Shown: positions 55,572 through 64,000 of the stretch, in pieces
Layout of the letters: every line of letters begins with the position of its first letter
Position numbering within the stretch: position 1 is the stretch's first letter
Source of the DNA: Corynespora cassiicola
Taxonomy: Eukaryota > Ascomycota > Dothideomycetes > Pleosporales > Corynesporascaceae
DNA length: 64,000 nt
Reading direction: 5' to 3'
NCBI GenBank assembly: GCA_022059125.1
Contig: JAEUWY010000020.1
Coordinates: 930,001 to 994,000, forward strand
Position numbers and translations under genes: made by a program
The notes under the pieces: model-generated
What the model was told of the DNA's origin: nothing
Database searches by the model: none
The model's input: the letters and a program-made list of their open reading frames with translations, nothing else

Positions 55572-55976
55572 TGGCGAAGCACTTTAGCGATCTGCATTCA
55601 TGGAGTTTTAGATTGGTATCTTGCACGTTGCGGTCGGTGTTCGACCCGTAGATTTGGATTTGGGGGCACTTATACCTAGCCGTAGGCATGTTTGAATCAC
55701 AGCCGCATGTTTTTGTTCCACATCGTCTATGCGTATGCACCATGTTGGGACTTGTCTTGCAGTCTCGAGTCGCTGTACTCGGCGAATGACGTGGTGGTCG
55801 AGTTAGGGTTTCACGCCCGGCCTCGCTTAGACCTGCCCGCGTCTAATCACGACGCGCGCTGGGGAGGTGCGGTGGGACAACAACTCGATTCGCTGCAGCC
55901 CAAAAGCTTCTGGGCTGCTCCTCCTCACAACACAACCCGGACGCCGCTACGTCTATGGAGCTCGCCAGTCGCCGCC
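55572..55976. other. Short intergenic region between CTL and GCP2 genes
   Basis: Head-to-tail spacing of about 400 bp, holding the CTL 3' UTR and the GCP2 promoter/5' UTR. Confidence 0.6.
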
Positions 55977-58835
55977 ATGTCCTCCCGCATCCCTCCGCAC
56001 ATGAAATCCTCCTCGGGCGCTGAGCGGCGCTCTTCCACGTACACAACCACCTCGCGACCCCGCGTTCCGAACGGGGGCATGGGCGGCGAGAACGAGCGAC
56101 ACCATGCTTCGGCGTCGCATGCCCGCAAGCAGTCTGCGCCGGCCTCGACCGGGGAGCGGCGCACCGAGAGAAGAGAAGTGAGGGAACGAGAGACTGAGAC
56201 TAGGCGGACGCGCAGCCCATTGAAGCACTCGAGCGAAAGCAGAGTAAATGCTCGGAGTCGCGCTGAGAAGCCCGCGCGCCAGTCGGACAGGGCCTCCAGA
56301 GATGCTGCTTCGTCGCGGAGGACTCCCGAGGAGCCTCCAGGTGCGTTTCTACCAGCCGTCCAGGGCGCATCGCAAACTGACCTTACAGCTCCGTGGGAAC
56401 CGCAAGCCGCTCTTATCCCTCACACCACAGCCCCCCTTGCGACGCGCATATCCATACCTCCTCTCGCGTCGAACGCGCCGATTGCGCTCCAGCCCACCCC
56501 TCTCAATCAAATGTCTCTCGAAGCCCAAGAATCCGCCATAATCGAGGATCTACTATTTGTCTTCATGGGCTTCGAAGGACAGTATATCCGGTTCAGCGAG
56601 TCGTATAACCCTCATGATGAGAAGGAGCGGCTTGTAGGGCCCCAATTCCGGATACTCCCTGGCCTTGACCCAAGTCTGAGAGATCTCACAAAGTCTATGC
56701 TGAAGATGGCGACCCATTACATCGCTGTAGAGACTTGTGTTGAGGTTTTGAGTAGAGAAGAATATGGCGCCGTGAATCACTCGTTATGTGCAGCGGTCAG
56801 GCGCCTGCTGAAAGATTATTTGACATTAATGGCCCAGCTGGAACACCAAATGCTAACCAACTCGTCTTTTACGCTTCATGTCCTCAATCTCCATACGAAA
56901 CAGACTAGCCACATGCTATTCCAACTCTATACAACCGGAATCGAGCTTCTCAAGGCCAACGGCGTACTGGAAGACGAAGCAGATTCGGACTCTGGAGACG
57001 ACAGCGACGATTTTGAAGGCATTTTGGAATCCCTAAGGGAAGGCGGCGGCGTCCCATTGGCAAGCAAAAAGATTTGCAAAGGCGGAAGTGTGCTTGGACT
57101 CATCACAAAGCGGCTGTCATCCATGTCAGGTGACCCCGCAGCCCGCTCACTGCTCACGACACTTCTTCGGGAAGCCAGTAGACCCTACATGGCTATGCTG
57201 AACGAATGGCTCCACCATGGTGGAATCAAGGACCCACACGCGGAATTTCTGATTAAAGAACAAAAGAGCATCAAGCGAGAAAGGCTGGACCAGGACTATA
57301 CAGACGAATACTGGGAGAAACGCTACACTATCCGGGACGCCCTCGTCCCGCCACAGCTTGAGGGTGTAAAGGACAAGGTTCTTCTGGCCGGAAAGTACCT
57401 GAACGTTGTCCGAGAGTGTGGTGGTGTCGATGTGAGCAAGGTGGTGCAGGACGTTCCTACGACCTTTGATGACCCTCGCTTCCTGGACAACGTCAATTCC
57501 GCATACGCATATGCCAATTCGTCGCTTTTCAACCTACTTCTCACAACGCACGAGCTTCCTGCGAGATTACGCTCCCTGAAGCACTACTTTTTCCTCGACC
57601 GTTCCGATTTCTTTACCTATTTCCTCGAGCTGGGTGCTTCAGAGCTTAAGAAGCCTGCAAAGCACGTCAACATCGGCAAGTTACAGTCGTTGCTCGATAT
57701 CGTCGTGCGACAACCTGGATCGGTGGCAGCCGAGGATCCGTACAAAGAAGACGTCAAGGTGCAGATCAACGATGTCGGTCTCACCAACTGGTTAATGAAG
57801 ATTGTTACCGTGACTGGTCTGGACCAAGATGCTGCCAATGCTGGCTCGGTAGCAACCTACACACCCGCGAACCCGGAGCCTATCACCAATGACAAGGACA
57901 TTACAGGATTCCAGGCGCTGGTATTTGATTATGCCATGCCGTTTCCGCTATCTCTGGTGGTCAGCAGAGTGACTCTCACTCGATACCAATTGTTGTTCCG
58001 TTTTCTGTTGAGTCTGCGGCATCTCGAGACAAGTCTTGTCGAGTGCTGGGGTGAACAGGGCAAACATGGCGCATGGAAACACCGCTCGAAAAACCCGCGT
58101 ATCGAGCTATGGAAACGGAGAGCATGGACATTGCGGGCACGCATGCTTGTTTTTGTGCAACAGCTCCTCTACTATTGTACCGCTGAAGTTATCGAACCAA
58201 ACTGGGTTTCGCTCATGTCGAGATTAAACGAGGAAGGCAAAGAAGATGTCAAGGGCAAGGGCAAGGCTTCCGATGATGCCGGCACCCCGCAGGTCAAGAG
58301 GACTGTGGACGAGCTGATGCAAGACCATGTCGACTTTTTGGCAACATGCTTGAAGGAGTGCATGCTGACCAACTCCAAGCTGCTACGCGTAAGTCTGGTT
58401 GTCTCATTCAGAACGTTTAAAATAACTTTTTTTTGCCAGATCAACAACAAGATCATGTCCACGTGTACCATGTTCGCCACCTTCACTACAACGCTTTCCC
58501 GCTATCTAGTCACCGCCGATCCCGACCTCCTTGCCCAGGTCAATGCAAGCCAAGCTGCATCCGCCAAAGGCCCGCCGCCTGGCGCTTCTCACCGGCATTC
58601 TAACTCGGCACCCTCGAACCAATTCGTCTACGATCCACAACGCGTGGACAAAATGTACGACATGCTTAGCAGATACGAAGATCACTTTGCACGGCACTTG
58701 AAGATTTTACTCGATACGTTGAATTACCTCGCAGCGACCGAGACGGTGGTATTCTTGAGCCTTTGTGCCAGGCTTTCCAGCGCAGGAGAGGGTGGTATCA
58801 TTGCGCCAACACCCGATGGAGCCTTCGGAGTGTGA
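55977..58835 (+). CDS. Gamma-tubulin complex component 2 (GCP2/Spc97/Alp4)
   Basis: Two exons (55977-58388, 58440-58835) give 935 aa; the 51-nt intron (GTAAGT..TGCCAG) is a multiple of three without stops, so unspliced reading is also open. GCP2 pairs with GCP3 to bind gamma-tubulin and nucleate microtubules at the spindle pole body. Residues 1-175 are basic and disordered. The GRIP1 region starts near 180 (ESAIIEDLLFVFMGFEGQYIRF), with SKRLSSMSGDP-like and REASRPYMAMLNEWLHHGGIKDPHAEFLI motifs characteristic of GCP2. The GRIP2/gamma-tubulin-binding region begins near ALVFDYAMPFPLSLVVSR and includes RYQLLFRFLLSLRHLE. The ATG at 55977 has a GCCGCCATG context; an upstream in-frame reading is not used. 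Length fits fungal GCP2. Confidence 0.93.
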   Translation: MSSRIPPHMKSSSGAERRSSTYTTTSRPRVPNGGMGGENERHHASASHARKQSAPASTGERRTERREVRERETETRRTRSPLKHSSESRVNARSRAEKPARQSDRASRDAASSRRTPEEPPGAFLPAVQGASQTDLTAPWEPQAALIPHTTAPLATRISIPPLASNAPIALQPTPLNQMSLEAQESAIIEDLLFVFMGFEGQYIRFSESYNPHDEKERLVGPQFRILPGLDPSLRDLTKSMLKMATHYIAVETCVEVLSREEYGAVNHSLCAAVRRLLKDYLTLMAQLEHQMLTNSSFTLHVLNLHTKQTSHMLFQLYTTGIELLKANGVLEDEADSDSGDDSDDFEGILESLREGGGVPLASKKICKGGSVLGLITKRLSSMSGDPAARSLLTTLLREASRPYMAMLNEWLHHGGIKDPHAEFLIKEQKSIKRERLDQDYTDEYWEKRYTIRDALVPPQLEGVKDKVLLAGKYLNVVRECGGVDVSKVVQDVPTTFDDPRFLDNVNSAYAYANSSLFNLLLTTHELPARLRSLKHYFFLDRSDFFTYFLELGASELKKPAKHVNIGKLQSLLDIVVRQPGSVAAEDPYKEDVKVQINDVGLTNWLMKIVTVTGLDQDAANAGSVATYTPANPEPITNDKDITGFQALVFDYAMPFPLSLVVSRVTLTRYQLLFRFLLSLRHLETSLVECWGEQGKHGAWKHRSKNPRIELWKRRAWTLRARMLVFVQQLLYYCTAEVIEPNWVSLMSRLNEEGKEDVKGKGKASDDAGTPQVKRTVDELMQDHVDFLATCLKECMLTNSKLLRVSLVVSFRTFKITFFCQINNKIMSTCTMFATFTTTLSRYLVTADPDLLAQVNASQAASAKGPPPGASHRHSNSAPSNQFVYDPQRVDKMYDMLSRYEDHFARHLKILLDTLNYLAATETVVFLSLCARLSSAGEGGIIAPTPDGAFGV

Positions 58836-59565
58836 TTACCTCGTCTCATACCTCGTTCCTGCATTTTTGTCAAGTTTCTGCGAATCGTGGGCGCTATTTG
58901 GGTCATGGAGTCAGGGGTTTGGAGATACCAGGGATGTAGATTTTCTAGCAGGTGAGATTGAAAATCTTCCGATGCGTAGTCTATGAGAGCCTAAGTGTGA
59001 TGTTTGAAGGGAAAGACGACCTCTATATGGCCCTCCTATGTGGCCCGTGCATGGAGCCTTAAGGTAGTCCATCACAATAGACATTAGTATGGAGTGATAT
59101 CGTAGGGAGAAAAGCGAAGAATCTATATCCCTGACGAGCCTCGAATATATCTTAATGTTGAATCCCTACAAACACGCGGTTTATGGATCTAAATTCGTTG
59201 ACATCGTAGTTGAGTGGCGTCGAGATCACGAATTTCCCGATTTGTCGTCTCAGCCATTTAAGCTTTGGCCACATCAGCCACAGTTCCATCATCAACGCTC
59301 ATGCTATGCCAACTCGCCGGCCTTCGATCCTGATCTACCGTCTTCCCCTCGATTCCCACGCAGTCTCCTCACACCGCACACGTTCGAGATATCCCTGGCC
59401 AAGTGATTCCAGTCGGGTTGATAAGCTAGCCAGACCCTTGAATAACCGCCGTAGCTATCGCGACTAGCTCCGCAAGCTCCAAGACCGATTGCGGGCCCTC
59501 ACAAGACAACGACAATCCTCCGCACCCTCCACACGCAGTCGCCGCGCGACTCCCCAAGGCTCCCC
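58836..59565. other. Intergenic region
   Basis: 3' UTR of GCP2 and promoter of the Rab gene. No gene seen. Confidence 0.55.
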
Positions 59566-60451
59566 ATGACGCAACCATGGGATTACATTGCAAAAATCGT
59601 ATCCTTGGGCGACTCGGGATGCGGTAAATCAAGTGTACGGCCAGCCGCGATCAAAGAACCCGCAGCAGGACCCTCACTAACGCACTCGGCAGCTCACAAT
59701 CCGCCTCTGCGAAGGCCGCTTCTCCCCACACCACGACGTGACCATCGGCGTAGAATTCGGCTCCCGCATCGTCCCCGTGGGTCCCCCAGCCTCGCTCGAA
59801 CTCAGCATCAACAACCCCTCCAACAACCCCTCCACGACCTCAGACCCGCCGCCCAAATCGCCGACGAAGCAACAGCAGCAGCAGCAGCAGCCGCAACAGA
59901 AGCACATGAAGCTCTCGCTGTGGGATACGGCGGGCCAGGAAACGTACAAGAGCATCACGCGCAGCTACTTCCGCGGCGCCTCGGGCGCGCTCCTCGTCTT
60001 TGACATTTCGCGCAAGAACACGTTCCTCAGCGCGACGAGCTGGCTGCACGACCTACGCCAGATTGCAGAGGAGAATATAGTCGTTGTGCTGGTGGGGAAT
60101 AAGAGCGACTTGGCGAATGCTTCGACGGTCTCGGACGCGGATCAGCCGCACCAGAGCGAGGAGAATAAGAGGCAGGTCACCAAGGAGGAGGCTGAGGAGT
60201 GGTGCAAACAGAATGGCGTAATGCAGTATGTGGAGACGTCGGCGAAGAGCGGGGAGGGCGTTGAGAGGGCGTTTCTAGAGGTCGCAGAGCGCATATATCA
60301 GAATATTGAGGCGGGGAAGTATGATTTGAATGATCGGAGGAGTGGGGTTAAGGGGCCGGGAGCTGGGGGTGGGAATAGGGCGGGTGTGAATTTGGGGATG
60401 AATGATGCGGCGAGGGGGAAGGGGCAGAAGGGGTGGGGTGGGTGCTGTTAG
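59566..60451 (+). CDS. Rab-family small GTPase (Rab2/Rab4/Ypt4-like) with Q-rich insertion
   Basis: Two exons (59566-59634, 59693-60451) with a 58-bp intron give 275 aa, longer than the usual ~210. Nucleotide motifs: P-loop GDSGCGKSS (15-23), switch I HHDVTIGVEFGSR, WDTAGQE (100-106), NKSD (159-162) and TSAKSG. The C-terminal GGCC is a double-cysteine prenylation site. The HDVTIGVEFG, SITRSYFRGASGALLVFDI text is closest to Rab2/Rab4/Rab14. About 40 residues (53-95, Asn/Ser/Pro then a Q7 run) are inserted between the beta2 and beta3 strands, before the WDTAGQE switch II. A second short insertion (ASTVSDADQPHQSEE) follows NKSD. It regulates vesicle transport, probably Golgi/endosome; the exact step is inferred. 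The 3' third is G-rich. Confidence 0.92.
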
Positions 60452-61690
60452 GAGAAGGTTGGGTATATTCGTTTTTTGGATGGATTGTGTATTATGCATC
60501 TGGATGAGGGGTTCATGAGTGGTACTCCCGCTATTTTTTACTCTTTTAGCCCCCTTTTTGATACTGGAATTTGGGCGGGAATTTAGAGCCCGAAATGATT
60601 GTTTACTTGTCTCGTCATGCTGTGCTTCTTGGATTGCTGGGCTCGGGGCTGATGGGGACATTTGGATGCAAGGGCAGTCGGTGTATGAGCCTGCCTTGCA
60701 GCCTACGCGTGCCTTGTACATGTCCAGAATATACACGTAGGTTATATCACACTCTACCTAATGTTCTCATCTACCCAGCCTGCCCTAACAGCTTCCAGCT
60801 GTTACTACTTAGTTAACCCTGCGAGAGCTCTCTGCAGATAATGGCAAAAATGGGATAAGAAAAAAATGCACATGTGTACATGTGCGCACCGCGATTCGGA
60901 CGCATGGACATGGATAAAGAATCCAGCGTTTTCCAGGGTCACCCTACGTCCATTTAGAATCCTTGAACCATCCAAGGAAACCAAGAGGCCGTCACATTCT
61001 TAAAAGTATAGGCCAATGTAGTTGTACATATAGGGTTATTTTGGTATAGGGTGAGGTTAATTGTAGTGCTGTGAACAATTGAGTAAACGAGCAAAGCAAT
61101 ACGAGCACATGGTTTCACACATATACGCATAACAACTTTGCAAAAGAACAGCAAAAATTAGGTTAAAAAAAGCACACGGCTATTGGAAAACTCAAACTCA
61201 GAAGCATAAGAAATCGCGTGTAACTATGCAGGACGTCCTCTACTGGCGCCCCGCACAATGTGGAGACCAGCAAAGGCCGCAAATTTCTCGAAAATTGGTA
61301 GTGGTTAAGGAATATATATACATCTTTGCGATGATTTACTTGAAGTGATAGAATAATCATTTGCGCTACTTTCAAGAGCCAAGCCTGCGTTAAAGCGAAG
61401 GGGTAGTGACTAAAACTATGCAGTCCTCCACCCATCCCCCTTCCCGCTCGACCTAGAGATCTAAAGTGCTCCTATACCTACTTTTGTGGGAGAAACTTAA
61501 TGCTCTGTCGGCTCCACAATCGGCTTAGCTGATTAGATACAAGTTGTCTTGCGCTAGACATCTGGACTAGACAAAGGACTGTAAGGAAGGCGGGTATTGA
61601 ATGATCATGTATGTCCATTGCTTGACCAACATCACCCCAACACAAAGTTTTTGTTCGGCAACCCCAATCATTTCAGTCTAAATATCTACT
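60452..61690. other. Intergenic region, AT-rich
   Basis: 1.2 kb between convergent genes with no supported ORF. Confidence 0.55.
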
Positions 61691-62006
61691 TCACCATCCA
61701 CTGACATGTTCTCCTCTGCCAAAAACCGCGGTGCCACTGTGTCCGGTGGGAAATAATGCGACTCGAGGCATATTCTCGCTCTGGCTACACATCCGCACCG
61801 TTCCGTTAGCATCAACTTGATCGCTCCGCCTTCCCGCACTACGTGGTATCCAAATCCAAAGAAAAGAATGAAATCGACAACAACTTACCGTCCAACTGGA
61901 GCAACAAATCCGGACAGTTGCCTGGCACAATGGGCAACGGCGCCGTCCATACACCGCTCACCAGCACCGCTACAACAACCGCCAGGACAGCGATAAACCG
62001 TTCCAT
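61691..62006 (-). CDS. Small secreted protein (80 aa), candidate effector
   Basis: Two exons (62006-61889, 61815-61691) with a 73-bp intron (GTAAGT..TCAAG) give 80 aa in a consistent phase. The N-terminus MERFIAVLAVVVAVLVSGVWTA is a strong signal peptide with likely cleavage after A22 (VWTA|PLP). The mature ~58 aa start PLPIVPGNCPDLLLQLD and end GRGEHVSGW. Two Cys remain (PGNC, VRMC), enough for one disulfide. There is no membrane segment, GPI signal or repeat. Small, secreted and unrecognised proteins of this type are often effectors or wall-associated peptides in filamentous fungi; that role is inference. A TATATAAAGG box lies 260 bp upstream. Confidence 0.68.
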
Positions 62007-63322
62007 GATATCCGGCTCGAATCGAAATAGGAAGGATGGCCTGTGCGCCGTTGTAGGCCGCGGGATCGGATCTCCGACGTCGTGCTATTCGTCTAAACCT
62101 CGTCTCCGCTCACACATCGCATCGCAAGCACACCACCTAATCCACAGCACCTCGATCCGTAGACGTAGACGTAGTGCGTAGTCGTCGTATGAAGAAACAG
62201 CAGCAAAGAGTGTCGGGACAAAGGGAAAAAAGCCCCGAATGTGTCACCCCTGATGGGTCCGGGGACCTTTATATATGTATGTAACCCTCCGTCCCCCCTT
62301 CCATGTATGACGTGCCACACATGCAGCGCCCCGACCAGCCACGCCTGGAACGAATGCGCAGCTCTTAATTTGACGGAGGTGTGGTTGCGCCTGCGTTTGC
62401 GTTTGCGGGAGTCGCCAATGGAATGTGTTGGGCGGGGGAGCGGCTGGAGTCTGGACCCTGGGATGTTAGGGGACAGAGTTGGGCTAGCGGGGCGGGAATG
62501 CTGGGACGCAGGGCCAGCTCCGGGTCTGGCTTTTGAGTTCTCGGGATGCGAGTTTGGAACTCTGTATTGAAATTTAGGGACTGGTGTTATATATATGGGC
62601 TATTTGGTTGTTAGCCTTGTGTTCTGATGTATTTTCTGGTGTTGATTTCATCGGGTGGTAAGATTCGCGATGTTGGTAGTGTTTCCCTTCTACCCAGGCT
62701 AGCCGGACAAATCTCCGGAGGAGAATTTCCCAAAGCAGCTTTTTTGGAAGTTTCAGGTTTAAATATTAGGTACAATCTCTACGGATGGCAATTCGCTCAG
62801 GATACAATATATATAAATAGTGGACAAGTCAAATAATGATATCGAGTCTACTACATCATATATATCCAAGGCGCATATAATGATTACATGTCATTAAACA
62901 GCTGCTATAAAAAGCTCAACCGGAAATCAAAATTATGAGAGCAAAGAAGCATGTGGCAACTACATATTATCAGACGGCTACTAGCTGTAAACTAATTAGA
63001 TGATTTTATGTTGCCAAATTGAAGGGCATAGAACAGCAACACATAATTAGATGGCTGCTGACTGAAACCTATTTACCAGGATAAGGTCACTTCGAAAATC
63101 ATCACTCTGACCGGTTTTTGCAGGCTGATTTCCTCTTCCATGTCGGTCTGGCGGCCATGATTGGAGGATTTACAACCTCGAACCCAACACGTCACTACGC
63201 TGAACGCGGGGCATTCTCAGCCTTGTCGTTGCTACCATTAAACTTCACCGGACCCTCCTTCCAGCCTGATCACACATTATTCCTCTTCTCTGGTCAATTT
63301 TTCTTCTTTTCACAATGCCGTG
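62007..63322. other. Divergent intergenic region, AT-rich in the right half
   Basis: Promoters of the small secreted protein gene (minus) and the STAND-type gene (plus). No gene is supported; 62.8-63.1 kb is clearly AT-rich. Confidence 0.5.
62266..62275 (-). promoter_or_regulatory. TATA-like box upstream of the small secreted protein
   Basis: TATATAAAGG on the minus strand, about 260 bp before the ATG. Long leader implied; support is the motif alone. Confidence 0.35.
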
Positions 63323-64000
63323 ATGGCGGACCCTGGGAGTATAGTGGGCGTTGTCGCCCTGGCCCTCCAGGTATTCCAGGGTCTATCGGCATATTATTCA
63401 CACTTCAAGGCCCACGATGACGACATCGTAAACTCACTACGACGTATAGAGCGAGTCCAAGGAACCCTCTCTGCTCTAGAAGGTCCTTTGAAAAGTCTTG
63501 AGCTCGATAACGATGTAATTTCCGAGCAAGTCCGCCTTTCGATCGCGGCGTGCGTAGAAGCTTTGAGTCAACTCGAAGAAATGGCGAAGAAGTGTAAAAT
63601 CCAGACAGCCCCAGACAACTTGCATGAAAAGATTCGGCAGATTCGGGACAGAGCGCTGTTTCCTTTGCGGAAGGGTACATTAGAGGATTTGGCGAGATGC
63701 TTGGATAGGTTCCAGGGCAACCTTGATACCGTTATACAAGCCCTTGAACTGCAAGTATAGACCTACTGTCCAGAAGGCCAAGCTAATATGTATCTCCAAA
63801 GTGACGTGCTGATACGTATTGATGAACGAGGCCAGCGACAATCGGCTGCTCTAATGTACCAAACACGGACAATCCGACTTCATCAAGGATACCAAACTGA
63901 GCTTCTTGAATCTATACAAGATTCCTCGGTGCAAGGTCTGAATAACATGTCAGATATATCAAATCAACTTCAAGATATGCAGAAACAGCTCGCACTCTTA
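63323..64000 (+). CDS. 5' end of a STAND/NLR-type gene with fungal N-terminal (Helo-like) region (partial)
   Basis: ATG 63323 opens MADPGSIVGVVALALQVFQG, followed by YYSHFKAHDDDIVNSLRRIERVQGTLSALEG, a helical pattern seen at the N-terminus of many fungal STAND/NLR and ankyrin proteins (Helo-like N domain; family from memory). The first exon ends at ALELQ (63754), where reading on hits TAG. An 81-bp intron (63755-63835, GTATAG..GCCAG, with CTGAT branch-like site) restores phase to RQSAALMYQTRTIRLHQGY, which continues open to the window edge, with a helical segment SDISNQLQDMQKQLALL. Any NACHT, ankyrin or effector domain would lie beyond 64000, so it is unknown whether the protein is a full NLR. 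A 47-nt alternative intron breaks the frame. Confidence 0.68.

Overview
The window is nuclear DNA of a filamentous ascomycete (Pezizomycotina, probably Dothideomycetes; the class is an inference). The evidence is spliced genes with short introns (mostly 47-126 bp, GT..AG), fungal families (ferric reductase, Hut1 nucleotide-sugar transporter, NUDIX and STAND/NLR families typical of these fungi), a tRNA-Arg with a 17-nt intron, and no bacterial gene organisation. No transposon, CRISPR or viral sequence was recognised.

Layout. 0-9.6 kb: 3' end of an unknown gene, a disordered protein with an internal repeat, RNase H2 subunit A, an SDR oxidoreductase, and an unknown gene that needs two frame corrections. 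10-13.4 kb: two related genes with Myb/SANT-like pattern (9.9% of the window is lineage-type hypothetical genes here) and a frame-broken hypothetical gene. 13.7-28.7 kb is the conserved core: Hut1 UDP-galactose transporter, a hypothetical gene, a three-KH RNA-binding protein, a zinc alcohol dehydrogenase, a Yippee/Moh1 protein, a TPR-DnaJ co-chaperone and a YwbE-domain/C2H2 protein. 29-41.5 kb is accessory and gene-poor: a coiled-coil pseudogene with three in-frame stops, a secreted alanine/glycine-rich repeat protein, tRNA-Arg(ACG) and a decayed NUDIX gene. 41.5-49.7 kb: a ferric reductase, then about 4.9 kb without a recognisable gene, then a class III aminotransferase like dialkylglycine decarboxylase. 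50-60.5 kb: two hypothetical genes, a CTL/Pns1-type transporter, gamma-tubulin complex protein GCP2 and a Rab GTPase with a glutamine-rich insertion. 61.7-64 kb: a small secreted protein and the 5' end of a gene with a STAND/NLR-type N-terminal region, cut by the window edge.

The genes do not form a recognisable biosynthetic cluster: the core genes are housekeeping (RNA/DNA metabolism, Golgi/ER transport, chaperones, microtubule nucleation, vesicle traffic) and are independent units. The most interesting material is the accessory part: secreted proteins, the Myb-like paralogue pair, and the broken genes. Two kinds of gene damage can be separated: in-frame stops that each fit a single CpA-to-TpA change (29-36 kb, RIP-like), and one-base losses at homopolymers (first gene, 8.8-9.6 kb, 12.6-13.3 kb), which may be assembly errors, true decay or slippage. 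All exon structures were read by eye from the sequence, without RNA data.
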